From Polytrichum commune (lineage: Eukaryota; Streptophyta; Polytrichopsida; Polytrichales; Polytrichaceae): 64,000 bases of DNA. The position numbers and the translations under genes are program-made. Below are positions 1 to 10,865 of this stretch, in pieces. The stretch covers positions 27,501,666 through 27,565,665 of the forward strand of contig OX485807.1 in NCBI GenBank assembly GCA_950295325.1, written 5' to 3'. Within the stretch, counting starts at the first letter, position 1; each line of letters begins with the position of its first letter. The notes beneath the pieces are model-generated. The model did not search any database, was not told where the DNA came from, and saw nothing but the letters and a program-made list of their open reading frames with translations.

Positions 1-3000
1 GAATATTGATGTTTTGATCACCAAACGTGATTGGAAGACCAATCCCCTTACATTGATCACATTTTACCAAGCTTCAAGGTAAGGAGAATACCTATCTTTG
101 AGAAGGTGGTGTCCACAAACAAGCCCTTTGGTACATGTGGAGGGGTCCAACAAACCCTAACAAGGCTATAACTAGGAATCTATGATGCCAAAAAGAAATG
201 TACAAGCTATTAATAGAGACGGTCCGGAGGTTTCCGCTTTCTACCTAAGGACATGCAAATCAACCCCTACCCTAAGTTAAATTGGGCCTTTGCACTTTGT
301 CCACCTGGACAAGTGACGGCAAAAAGAAGACCCCTACTTAAAATCTAGGTCATTTTTTTTTTAATGGACCGATCTCCGAGGTTTGGTGGGGCTCCACTGG
401 AGTACTTTTAGATTCTCCGATGCCATTTTTATAAGTAGTCAAATACGAAGGTTCAAAACCTACACTAATGGCCACTTCACACACGAGCCAAGAGCCGTGA
501 CCATGAGATTGTGAGAGCCCAAAAGAAAGTGTCCAAAGGCCGTCCCAATACACCTCCAAAATCATGTAGTGTGGTCACGGACCCTCAAGTGTAGTGTGAA
601 GTCATATGTGACCGGGCCCTCAACCAAATGCTATTTCAATGAATTTCTATTCATGCGGGTCTTCATACATGATAAATTAGAATAAACCAACGGTTGTGAG
701 CGTTTCGAGTGCCATGGTCTCCCGGTTTTGTGTTAGGCCTACCTCCAAGAGGTGGTTTTTGAAAATAATCCAAGTGACCATGAAACATGACCCATTTGAT
801 GCCATGTAGGAATCCATGTAGACTTTACATCCATCTTGCATTCGCATACACTGTTGGTCCCTCAAGTGTAGTGTGGAACGAACTTGGACTAGCTCCACCT
901 TTTCCACCAATGAGGGTGCTTGAAGTGTTGTGGTCACGGGCTCTCAATTTTGTGTGTGAAGTGGCCCTTAGTATCACTTACTATTTGGAAATTGCACTAC
1001 GTTGTAAATGTATACTGTACATCTCATTTTTTTAACCAAGAAAGGTCAAATTGGTTGTTTGGATATTATAGAATATTAAAATAGTTACTTGGTAAAAAAT
1101 ACTTTAATAATAAACTTTTATAGGAATGTGGCACTTCGAATAGTAAGTGATACTAAACATCATATTTAGTGTACACACATGTTCAATACGATTTCACCCA
1201 TAGTTCACCTGGACACTAACACATATATGTACAAGATATTGTACATGAGGATCATTCTTCAGCCTGTAGCAAGGCGACACATGCACGATATCAAGCATAG
1301 CCTTTACCATCTAGCTATGGTTTGTGTTTGTTTCCTACTTGTGTTCGATGAAGACATGACACGTCAATGAGATAAGAGATGGTGAGTGCTATGAAGTTTA
1401 AGCTTTGTGACATCTAAGTTAGGTAATCTCATCCAATTTGTCGATGCATGGGTTTCTAGTGATAATTAGCCCATGCTATATTACATAGGCCAAATAATTC
1501 CAATTGGACTACACTACAAGTTCAAGGGACTTTGAAGCCATATATGGAGTCAAATACTAGGCATGTCCAAGCTATAGACAAGCAATGGCTTTTCACCTTC
1601 CCCAATGGGCGAGTTTCGTTGACTAGTTTTTAGGTAGTTCCGGACTTTTGATGAGTTTGGAAATAAGATAACAATTCTGGAAAAAATGATTGATTTCTCA
1701 TGCTTCAAGTGTTGTTATTTCCAATCACCGTGTAGCCATTTATGTAGGTATTTGTATAATAAAAGACCGTGAACATGATATGCACAAACATTTGACGCCA
1801 CATTGGAGATATAAAAGTGGGTAGGCGGCGACAATTTAGTCTGGAGATAGGGGGAAAAAGGGTCCGGAAAAATCTACATACAAGTTCCTTGGACCTTTAT
1901 GGTCACTAGGTAAACTCATGCGTTGTGGATGTGTGTGTGTTGGGGGGGGGGGTGGTATATCATGTGTGACCGATGAGTATTATTGCAGGGTATGTTGGTG
2001 GCCCGGACTAATTAAATGGACCATTCAATTACCTAATTATTTAATCATGGTGTTTTAAAGGTCTATATACGTACTTAAAATTTGTAAAGGGGGTATGTTC
2101 TTAGCCCCTTAATGTATTGTAACCAATTGAAGTAAATTAGAGAATTAAATCTCAAAGATTAAAAAAACACATATATTTCTAATAATTTGAGTGCCAAAAC
2201 TAAGACTAAGTTATCAAGAATGGCATCATGAAACATTGAGTTCCAAATGATAGTTGTTTTTGTATTAACGACCATAATTTTTGAATTTCAATAACTTATA
2301 TTTCAGAGTTGTTGCCAATATTGTACATTCAACGGGATAAACAACACACAACTACTACATTATCAACATAAACATTACTTTGTCCCACACGGTACATTAT
2401 ATCTAAAAGAACTAACTTGGCTGTGTTGCATAGGAGGTTGTATTAGTTATAATCCAATATGGTATATTTCATCCATCATACATTACCTCAAAAAAAAAAT
2501 TCAAAATTGCAGGTACAAAGTACCCAATATCTTTGGTCACACCATTCTAACTAAATGTTTCTAAGTTAGTCCCTAAGTATAAATTTAGATCCGATTCATT
2601 CTCATGGGACCCCTCTAGACTAAAGGTTGGTTTACATCAGAGAGACTATGAAAACAAACCTTCACACTCGGGGGGTTCACTGGCGAAAATCGTAGAACAA
2701 CGTGCGATAAAAAATAGGGCATCCAATATATTCATTGTAGATAAATATCGTAAAAAATGTACATGTAAAATAGAGGATTTTAAATTAATGAAACATGTTT
2801 ACATGTAAAATACCATCACCTTATAATCTTTTCTGCAAGGTAAATAACCCTCCCCCAATAAACAGGTCCCGAATGCACATGTATGCAAAATATAAGAGGG
2901 AGTGAACCCCCCGAGCCTTCACAAACTTGGCAAAGAGCAAAATTTTGGGCCCAAAGATTTTACACTAAGGTTTGAATCCAAAATATGGACAAGAAAAATG

Positions 3001-4500
3001 AAGTGTTGATGATGTGGCACCACTTTCTGGTCAAATCTCGTTGGTCCCAACTCAAGAAAACACTCCAACCCAATTTGCAAATCCAATCTTCGAGGTTGGG
3101 CTCAATGTTGAGCCCAGAAATAAGCATGTCTATGAAGGGGTGTTTTGAACCCCAAGTTTCTTGCATTTTGGCCATAATGTCAGTCCACTCTAATTCGGAA
3201 CCTATGATCCCAAAAAGTAAAAAGAATTTCCAAGCTACGTACCTATGGATCATTGCGTTTTATCTACCTTCGAACTTATGGTGGAGTTTATCAACCACTC
3301 TCTAGTTTATTGGGACTTGGCATTAGGCCTTTGAAGTTTCTCCAAAGTGCGGAGACTGAAAAGGAATGTCCGAGCTATAGAGGGCTCTTTTGAAAACTTC
3401 ACAACCTACACTTCCTATGTCCACCGTCAAAAACCTAACGAAAATCATCCACCAACATGATATTTCATACCCTAAACATCTAATCCCAAATAAAAGAAAA
3501 GGTGACAACCAACAATCACATGTTGCACATCCATCCTAACCCACCTAAATCCGAACCCACATAAGCTACCGTAGCTCTCTAGCAGCTTGGAAAAAAAAAT
3601 TAATTTTAAAGTTGCCTAAATTTATGGGAAATCAATTTTGTTGAGTGTCAAATAAAAATAAATAAAAACAAAAACTCAAAGAGTCCCTAAAATCATAATA
3701 ATGCTCCTTCTCCACAGCTTTCTCCAGCTCCAATCTTTTGCCTAAGGTTTCAAATCCACTTCCACATGTACATGCATTTTCTCATTGTCAATGGCATGAA
3801 AACATACTTTGCAATGTCTTTTGCCTTGCCATTGTCACTCTTCTCAAGCTTAATCTCTCACAAACACCATAACAACATAGTCTCTCACAAAGACCACTCT
3901 GTATAACTCTCACACAAAGCAAAATATGTTGCCAAGCAAATCCCTGACATACAAGTAGAAGACAAACTTTAGGGTAAAGAATGTTGGTTACGGGAAGTAT
4001 TTAGGTTAATCGCAAATACCATAGGTGAAATTAGGAAAACCATTCATAAATTATAGAAATGACTTGGATGAATATCTAACTTCTTCTAAATTGCTTTTTG
4101 AATATGCCCAATTTTAACATATTATTTTATGGGTTGCCTAACTTACTTTCGCACTTCAATTAATTATTAAGCAGAAAAGTGCCCAAGCTACTAGAGAGCC
4201 ATAGTATGACCCCTTCTAATCATGATGTAATATAAAGAAAACATGTTCACACTCTTGTTGGTGTACAAACACTGACATTGATTTTTCTTGTAGTTTATTT
4301 GTTTTAGACGTGTCACTACATTTTCACTTTCCCAATTGAAAAAAATAACATGGAGCTTCATGGCATCTAGGATAAACTTACCCATGATGGATGCAAGGGC
4401 TTTAGTAAAAACAAACCTCATGCAAAATGGAGAGCCAATTAATTGTCTTTCACCTCCCCAATGGACATGTTCACTTGGAGTAACTTAATGTTTATGGTAA
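1..4500. other. Repeat-rich intergenic DNA, no gene recognised
   Basis: Low-GC sequence with only short open frames and no recognisable protein domain. Phrases such as 'ctcaagtgtagtgtg' recur near 580 and 865, and a similar phrase recurs near 56,345, so this is dispersed repeat DNA. A G-run lies near 1,941-1,952. I see no RNA gene here. Confidence 0.5.
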
Positions 4501-5774
4501 ACTCAGGGGTGGTTTACACCATGGACCATGAAGTCAGACCATGGAAGATGGCCTTTTTCCATGGTCCAACTTCTTAAAAAATCAATTTAGAAAGCCTTGG
4601 GCCCCCTACTAGGTGTAAACTGAACGTGGACCAAGAGGAATGACCATGGACAAGAAAATGAATGTGTTGATCTTTTTAATATATGCACAAAAAGGGTAGT
4701 CATGAAAAATAAAATAAAGTTTGACCATTTTCTTGGCTTCATTTGTCTTCTCTTGGCTTCACATCTTGTTTTCGACTATTTTCATCTTGAATTTTAGCAA
4801 GCATGGTTACAATGAAGGAGAGGAGGAGGAGGAGGAATCTTATTTTGCTCTAAGGATACTACATGTTTTTGTACATGCTTAAAAACATGTTGTGGACATT
4901 CAAACATTGCTTTTGCAAGGACAATGAAAGAAATTTGTAATTTTGAGCTTGGTTTATGAGAGTTTGGGGCATAGACACTTCATTGTTGGAGGAGGATCGA
5001 ACAGACACTTCATTCACGTCGGTCTCCTCTGGAGACCGAAGTTTTTCTCTCTTGGGGCATAGACAGAGAAACATATGGAGTAACAACAAATGTATGGATT
5101 TGTAAATTGCTTGTTATTGGGGTCATAGATGGCGAAAAAGTTGAGTAGACAAATTCGAGTGAAATACAATACATTCAAATTTTTGTATGCGAGATTGAAC
5201 CCCTTATTTGAAGAAAGATGATACACATTCTAGGATGTTTATGCCGATACAAGAGAAGGTAGCAATATTAATGTATAGGTTAGAGGTAGCGGCGATAAAC
5301 TCCAAAGCACATGAGACTTGTATGGAGTTTATGAGAGCATATTGTCAGAAACAATGAAGGAATTTTGTGGAGATGTTAAGAAACATTTGCAACCAATTTT
5401 TTTGCAAACTCCAAATGAATCAAAATCTAAGGCTTTAGATTCAAGGTTCGAGCAACTGCATCATATACCTTACATTATAGGACCAACAAATGGATTACAT
5501 ATTCTTGTTTTGGCTCTGGTAGTCGGTGGAGAAGACTAATACTGGAGGAAATCATTCCATTTAGCAATTTTACATAGAATTGTCGGACCAAATTGTATGT
5601 TCCGAGATTATGAATTCGGATAGGCATGAAGTCTTTCACGATTGGACTCTTTTTCAAATTACAATGATTGGACGAGGATATATAAAAGGGAAATGCCAAC
5701 CACATAAATTTGTAAAAGACATCGCATATCCAGCGTGACTTTGGATGTATTGTCCATTTAGAGGAAATATTGCG

Positions 5775-6875
5775 CCCGGGTACGCAACTCCCATATTATA
5801 CGCAGGGGGCATCGTATTAAAAACGGCTTAGAGGACGGCTTTTCTAAAAATTATATCAAATTATATCAAATTAAAATGATCAAAAAGTTGGGTGAAGACC
5901 AAATTAAATAAAATGAGATGAATAAAAAGTTGGGTTGCATATTTATTAAAAAAAAACTCCAACGTATATAACAATTGAAACACCTAGTTTTTTAACCTTG
6001 TAGAGCGTCTAAGAGGGGTATTTAATGTAGATGTCGGATTAGTATTCACAAATGATAGAGGGTCCTTTCGAGGTCTCCCTCTTTTGGAAGGAGTTGTGGC
6101 AATTACAGGTGTAACATATTCCTTCTCCCTATCTCTACCTCCACTACATGAGCCTCTACGCTTCATCTCACAATCCATGTGTTTGTTTAAGCCAAGAATG
6201 ACCCTCCCAAATGAGCACAAGCACACTCCAAAGCGACGACACAAAGGCTCCAAAGCAAAGCCGCACACTCCAAAGCAAAGACACAAAGGCTCCAAAACCG
6301 AACACAAAAGCTTCAAAGCAAATATATAGAAGCCTCAAACCCTAAGCCCTAACCCTAAACCGGGAACCCATGATATTTTGAAATACCCCATGATACCCTT
6401 GAGTAGTCGGGGCACCATATGATGTATATGGTCTTAAAAATACATACTTCAAGTGTATCCTAACACAAATCATTAGTTTTCTATCCCAACAGTTAGACCA
6501 GTAAGTTGCCTATACAAAATTTTAAAAAATCCACATGAATATTTGCCTCCAATTAGAATTATAAGCCACGAATAGTTGCCTCCCATTAAAATTATAAGTC
6601 ATTCACAATGTTAAAATTTTATTAAAAAGTCCTAAAAGTTGGATAGTTTGACCTATGGTACATGTATTAAAAAAATCATATAATTAGGTATTTAATGCAA
6701 TTATATGCTTCAAAATATATTCATTTCCTATATATAATTACATTTTTGGATTCCTTGTTAGAAGGGCTACGAGGGTTTCCTACATTATAACAAATTGTAT
6801 CACTCAATATTAGACTAAAATGCATCATAAGTGATTATAATCAGGACCATATAATACGGGAGTTGCGTACCCGGG
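5775..6875. mobile_element. 1.1-kb TIR element with 8-bp target duplication, superfamily unclear
   Basis: The ends are inverted repeats starting CCCGGGTACGCAACTCCC. The match is 24 of 25 bases, with one mismatch at base 19. The element is flanked by a perfect 8-bp direct repeat ATATTGCG (5767-5774 and 6876-6883). An 8-bp duplication fits hAT or P-like elements, but the terminal CCCGGG is not a standard hAT end. The interior holds short tandem repeats of a 'caaaggctccaaagc' type (about 6215-6320), a telomere-like stretch (6337-6360) and one minus-strand open frame with an AT-hook. No transposase was recognised. Confidence 0.75.
5984..6316 (-). CDS. AT-hook-containing open frame inside the 5775-6875 element
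   Basis: A 110-codon open frame on the minus strand, wholly inside the TIR element. The first ~45 residues are encoded by the tandem repeat and look like low-complexity translation. The second half contains a basic block with the AT-hook core KRGRPRKD near residue 80 and ends RRSTRLKN. AT-hooks bind the minor groove of AT-rich DNA. The frame could be the C-terminal relic of a transposase, a captured host exon, or chance. No other domain is visible. Confidence 0.3.
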   Translation of the reverse strand: MKLLCSVLEPLCLCFGVCGFALEPLCRRFGVCLCSFGRVILGLNKHMDCEMKRRGSCSGGRDREKEYVTPVIATTPSKRGRPRKDPLSFVNTNPTSTLNTPLRRSTRLKN

Positions 6876-8019
6876 ATATTGCGTTATTTGGGAAGGAAGA
6901 AAATTAGAATATTATCTAGTCTTCAACCATAATATGTATAAAAATACCACTTGGTGGAATCCGAAGGTGGATGAAGGCTGATAATGAAGCAATCCAAAGT
7001 ATTCTTTGAAGAATATACTAGATATTGTAGCAACATACATAAGCTTATATTATTTATGTATTATAAACAATGACAATATTAAAAATGAACAGATTGTAGA
7101 AGCATAATCAAATTAGCTAGAAGAGTTAATGAAGGAGAAGTACGAGATGACAATGATCTTCGAGGAGAAAGAGTTGAAATTGCTGAAGTGGAAAGAACAA
7201 TTCTTGTTAATGAATATGTTCCAATTCCAAACAAGGTCAATAATGTAGAAATATATCTATTTTTATTGAAGAAAAAAAATCCAAATGAAGTTATTATGAT
7301 GCACAATTTATTGGCAAAAAGTCTGCGGCTCTACCAAATACGAAATAAATCCGGCATATAACATACAAATAATGATAGTAAAACTAATACAATAGAATAA
7401 TAACTATAATTTATCTAGGAAACATCAAAGTTTCTGTGCATGTTCTTCAAGAACTTTGTAAATTATTGATATAATGCAAGAATTGTTTTTTAAAATATCA
7501 ACAATTTGTTGTAATAGACTTTTAATATTTACTTGAATTGTTTCCTTTCTCTTATGATCCAGCTGTTGTTGGTGTTGTAAGTGTAGTTGTTTTACAAAAT
7601 GTAGCGTAGATGGAATAACATCTTTTTAAATAATTTTGGGACATTTGCTGAAATTTGATTATACATATTTGTCATGTTCCCATGTCATTTATCCATTTGT
7701 TGAAACCACTTACATTTTATTTTTTACATATTCCATAAACTTTATTAGCCCTCTTGTAAGACATGTATTATTTGATAATGCATTTGTATTCTTTTTACAA
7801 CAAAACCAAGAACAATAAAATCTTAGATTGCAGCCACTAATCATATCTGCAATTTGATCTAAGCGTTAATACCTGCCAAAAAAATTGAAGAATAAAAAAC
7901 AAAGTTCAAATGTATAAACATATTTGAATTGTATGTACATAGCTCATATGTAAAAACATAGTTGCAATGTAAGGTCAAAATATACATAAGAGCAATAGAT
8001 GAAGACGAAATTGATTAAA

Positions 8020-8096
8020 ATGGGTTAGTGATTAGACGGAAGGCACATAAGACTTCTGATCCAAACCAATGCGGGTTCAAAACTCTGTGCATGTGC
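8020..8096 (+). pseudogene. tRNA-like relic (possible SINE head)
   Basis: The stretch has an A-box-like 'tgggttagtgattag'-type segment, an anticodon-arm-like 'agacttctgatccaa', and a B-box-like GGTTCAAAACT in the expected order and spacing for a tRNA. The anticodon position would read TCT (Arg-like). The acceptor stem does not close well and the anticodon stem is imperfect. It is therefore more likely a decayed tRNA or the head of a tRNA-derived SINE than a working gene. Confidence 0.3.
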
Positions 8097-8459
8097 GAGA
8101 TGATATATTGATTTAATGTAGTTTAACATTATATTAGTTTAATGTAATTCAACGTTTTACTAATTGTTTGGGTTTAGGTGTTATACTGATGTTTTGAATT
8201 ATAATGTTATTTTGGTTTTTTAAATGTAATATTGTTTTATAATAAAGAGGAGCCGCCATTTCATCTACAACCCCCAAAAAGTTTCATTAAGAAAATTTAT
8301 AATGACAAATTTTATTTTTTTTCCTACCATACCACCTCTTTTACCTCTCTCACCGCAAAACCCGTTGAATCATGTCAATGAATTACTTAGGTCTTAAAAT
8401 ATGTCTTTTAGGTACCTTGACCCCCATGGTGACTTTGTAATTTTTTTCTTGGTGTAAAC

Positions 8460-9188
8460 CAGAGCCCAACACTTTCCTTTAAATCGCACCCATACCCATA
8501 CCATGCCCATCAGCAGCGACCTATGCCCACCCATGCCCCACCCATGCCCCATCCATGCCCACCCATGCTATTCAAATTGCGCGCGCCCATGTATTCAAAA
8601 ATTGTGTAGTGTGTATTACCCGCCTACACCAAGTCTTGGTTGGATCGGACAAATAAAAGGTTGTTCACTATCGCTGGCTTTAGCCCCGAGCGCTTCTTGG
8701 TTAGTGTATTCCCTGCATCCGAGAAGTTTGACTCTGATTTGGAGTTGGATGCAGGGATGCACAAAACCAAACGCGCCACACGCGACATGATGGGGAATGT
8801 GGGGACTCCTTTCATCTTCCACCACGAGAGAATACTGAATTTAGCAGTGGTATCCTGATTCATTGGCAATGCTAAGCTCACCGCTGCAATAATCTCATTT
8901 TTTTCGAGATCAGTGACCTTGTATGTGTCATACATACTAAACTCAAGCTCAATACGTGAGTCGAAAGCATTGAATGAGAGCTCATTCAATGACCCCTTCC
9001 AATATGCTTTGCTTTAGCCCATGCCCACCCATTATAATATCGAATCCATGCCCATCCATGAACAATAATATCACAGCCATGCCCACCCATGCCCACCCAT
9101 TAATAATAATATCGCAGCCATACCCACCCATGTCCACCCAAAACCCATGGGCATGGGCATGGGTATGGGCACCCAATGTAGGGCTCTG
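8460..9188 (-). mobile_element. 729-bp hAT element with perfect 8-bp target duplication
   Basis: Termini are inverted CAGAGCCC / GGGCTCTG, matching 10 of the first 11 bases. The flanks are a perfect 8-bp direct repeat GTGTAAAC (8452-8459 and 9189-9196), which is diagnostic for hAT. Arrays of a 'TGCCCACCCA' motif lie just inside both ends (about 8484-8570 and 9015-9175), as expected for subterminal transposase-binding repeats. Its only gene is a minus-strand frame for the hAT C-terminal dimerisation domain, so it is non-autonomous. It sits inside the older Harbinger element. Confidence 0.85.
8624..8989 (-). CDS. hAT transposase C-terminal dimerisation-domain fragment
   Basis: An uninterrupted 121-codon frame from an ATG at 8989. 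From about residue 55 it matches the hAT family dimerisation region almost ideally: a WW pair (WWKMKGVPTFP), then VARLVLCIPASNSKSESNFS, then DAGNTLTKKRSGL, then NNLLFVRSN. The BED zinc finger and the RNase-H-like catalytic core are absent, so it cannot transpose DNA by itself. Hobo/Ac/Tam3 transposases oligomerise through this region, so a lone fragment could in principle bind full-length transposase. That role is inference. No stop or frameshift is present within the domain. Confidence 0.8.
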   Translation of the reverse strand: MNELSFNAFDSRIELEFSMYDTYKVTDLEKNEIIAAVSLALPMNQDTTAKFSILSWWKMKGVPTFPIMSRVARLVLCIPASNSKSESNFSDAGNTLTKKRSGLKPAIVNNLLFVRSNQDLV

Positions 9189-9289
9189 GTGTAAACTGAA
9201 GTGATCTTGGGACGAGTTGAACAACCAATCAGCGCTCTTACATCGCCTTGGGACGACTTCATGGTCCATGGTGTAAACCGGCCTTCATT

Positions 9290-10830
9290 GGCACCGTGGA
9301 TGCATATATAACTCTAGTAATAACCACCCCCCACAATTTAGAATCAACCCATTCCAATTGGTTTATACTAAACTAGTTCAAAACTTATGGTGCCGAAAAC
9401 CAAAAGGAACGTCCAAGCTATGGACAAGAAATTGGGTTTTACCTTTACGATTGGTAGACAAGTTTACCGTGAGTTATGTTGGGTTTAGGGGAGCTCATCC
9501 ACCGTGGAAACCCCCATCAATTAAGAGGCGAATCATTCCAATTAGGTCTCCAAGATTCAATTGGAAACTATGATGCCGAAAAGTAACATAATATCCAAGC
9601 TATTGATGAATCACTGCTTTTTCACCTTCCCAATTGACGAGTTTACCATGGGCTACATAAATTGTCTAGGACTTTACTAATGTATCATAATGCATGAAAA
9701 TAGCGTGCAATGCTAGTTGAATCTTCAGCCACTCACTATGTTCTTAGTCTTTCACTTCTACACCTTTTACACCTACTATTATGGAATACTACGATTTTGG
9801 TCAATACAATTTTTCTCAACCCATGTCATTTTTGATCCCACCCTATCACATGTTAAAAAATAGGAACCAAAAATCAATGATTTCAACACAAACATGAAGT
9901 ACCGTGGGTTGAAAAAATATAATATAAAACATGGTACCAAAATATAATTGTTTACAAAATTATCAACATTTTGTTAAAAAATTATTACTTTTTAATTTCT
10001 AATTTATGAACCACCACAATTTTCAAACCACTAATAAAATATATTGGGCCACAATATTTTCTATCCATGTTGACTTCTAACCCACATTTAAATGGTGTAG
10101 TTGTGGGTAAGGTATCAATTGAATGCAAATGAGGATGGAAATCTAAAGAGGATACACTCACATCCTAACTCCAAGTATCGAGGGACAAAACATCAAAATG
10201 CAACATGCATGTGTTTCTTGAAGGTATATCTAGCTGAACTTTAGAAAGAGTATATGCAACTAAAAGTATATGCAATGTCCTTAGAAAGATCACAAGAGGT
10301 TTTCCACAATCTGTTAGTTTGTGGAAAACGAGCAAGATTTGAAGGAGATATCATCATTTCTTTCTTGGATTCTTGTTGTTATACAACAATGTGTGTAAAC
10401 ATTGTGCACCCACAATGTTATCCCCAATATTTTTATAGTGGGCTCCTCATTATTAATGTGGCCCACAAAACATACCATAAACAATTTAGTTAAAATTACA
10501 TTCCAAAAAGTAATTATAGCAATTGCTAAATTATCTATCGATGGGTCATTGCATTTCCATTGGAAAGAGGGATTTTTTTGCATATGAGTGTACTTCTCAT
10601 TCATCCAACATAAAACCCTTAAATAGTATGCAATCCAAAGATTATTATTTTCAGTTGATTTGCCACCATGAATTTCTTTAAAGACCCTAGATGAGTCTAG
10701 TCCAAGTCATTTGAGATAAATCAACTACAAAACTATAAGTTGGGGGCAGTCTTTCACAACGGATCATGAATGAGAGGTACACTCATATGTGATAACACCC
10801 TTGTTCTACTTTCACCCTCCCAATGATGGA
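9290..10830. other. Intergenic DNA, no gene recognised
   Basis: AT-rich, short frames only. Around 10,690-10,770 there is sequence (TCTAGTCCAAGTCATTTGAG and neighbours) that reappears in inverted form near 14,690 and 52,265, so it belongs to a dispersed repeat family. No promoter or RNA gene was identified. Confidence 0.4.
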
Positions 10831-10834
10831 CGAA

Positions 10835-10865
<31 letters not shown>

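Larger units (their letters stand above)
5200..7320 (+). pseudogene. PIF/Harbinger transposase pseudogene, split by an insertion
   Basis: Translating the plus strand in shifting frames gives pieces typical of plant Harbinger transposases. An upstream segment reads FMPIQEKVAILMYRLEVAA. Next comes a segment equivalent to the conserved 'IPYIIGAIDGTHI' block (here IPYIIGPTNGLHI, near 5466-5505). It is followed by a region like 'YYRKGFHS..LQGIVD.NCMFRDYEFG', with stops. The element at 5775-6875 interrupts the reading frame. A tail reading near 7100-7230 (LARRVNEGEVRDDNDLRGE) resembles the C-terminal end of these proteins. The first D of the catalytic DDE is replaced (GPTNG instead of GAIDG), and several stops and frameshifts are present, so it is inactive. 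Confidence 0.6.
4511..9279 (+). mobile_element. Decayed PIF/Harbinger-like DNA transposon with nested insertions
   Basis: A 25-bp perfect inverted repeat bounds the block: 4511-4535 (beginning GGTTTACACCATGGACC) and its reverse complement at 9255-9279. Inside, on the plus strand, lie broken pieces of a Harbinger-type DDE transposase (5200-5766 and 6884-7320). Two other elements with perfect 8-bp target duplications (5775-6875 and 8460-9188) interrupt it, so they inserted later. The 3-bp TWA duplication typical of Harbinger is not visible at the ends, so either the ends have decayed or the family assignment rests only on the internal transposase remains. Confidence 0.6.

Noticed and set aside
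6337-6360. Telomere-like AAACCCTA repeats
   Set aside because: Only three or four imperfect units inside a transposon; not a telomere or interstitial telomere array.
8503-9269. Frames rich in His-Pro or Met-Gly inside the hAT element
   Set aside because: They are translations of the subterminal 'cccatgcccaccc' arrays.
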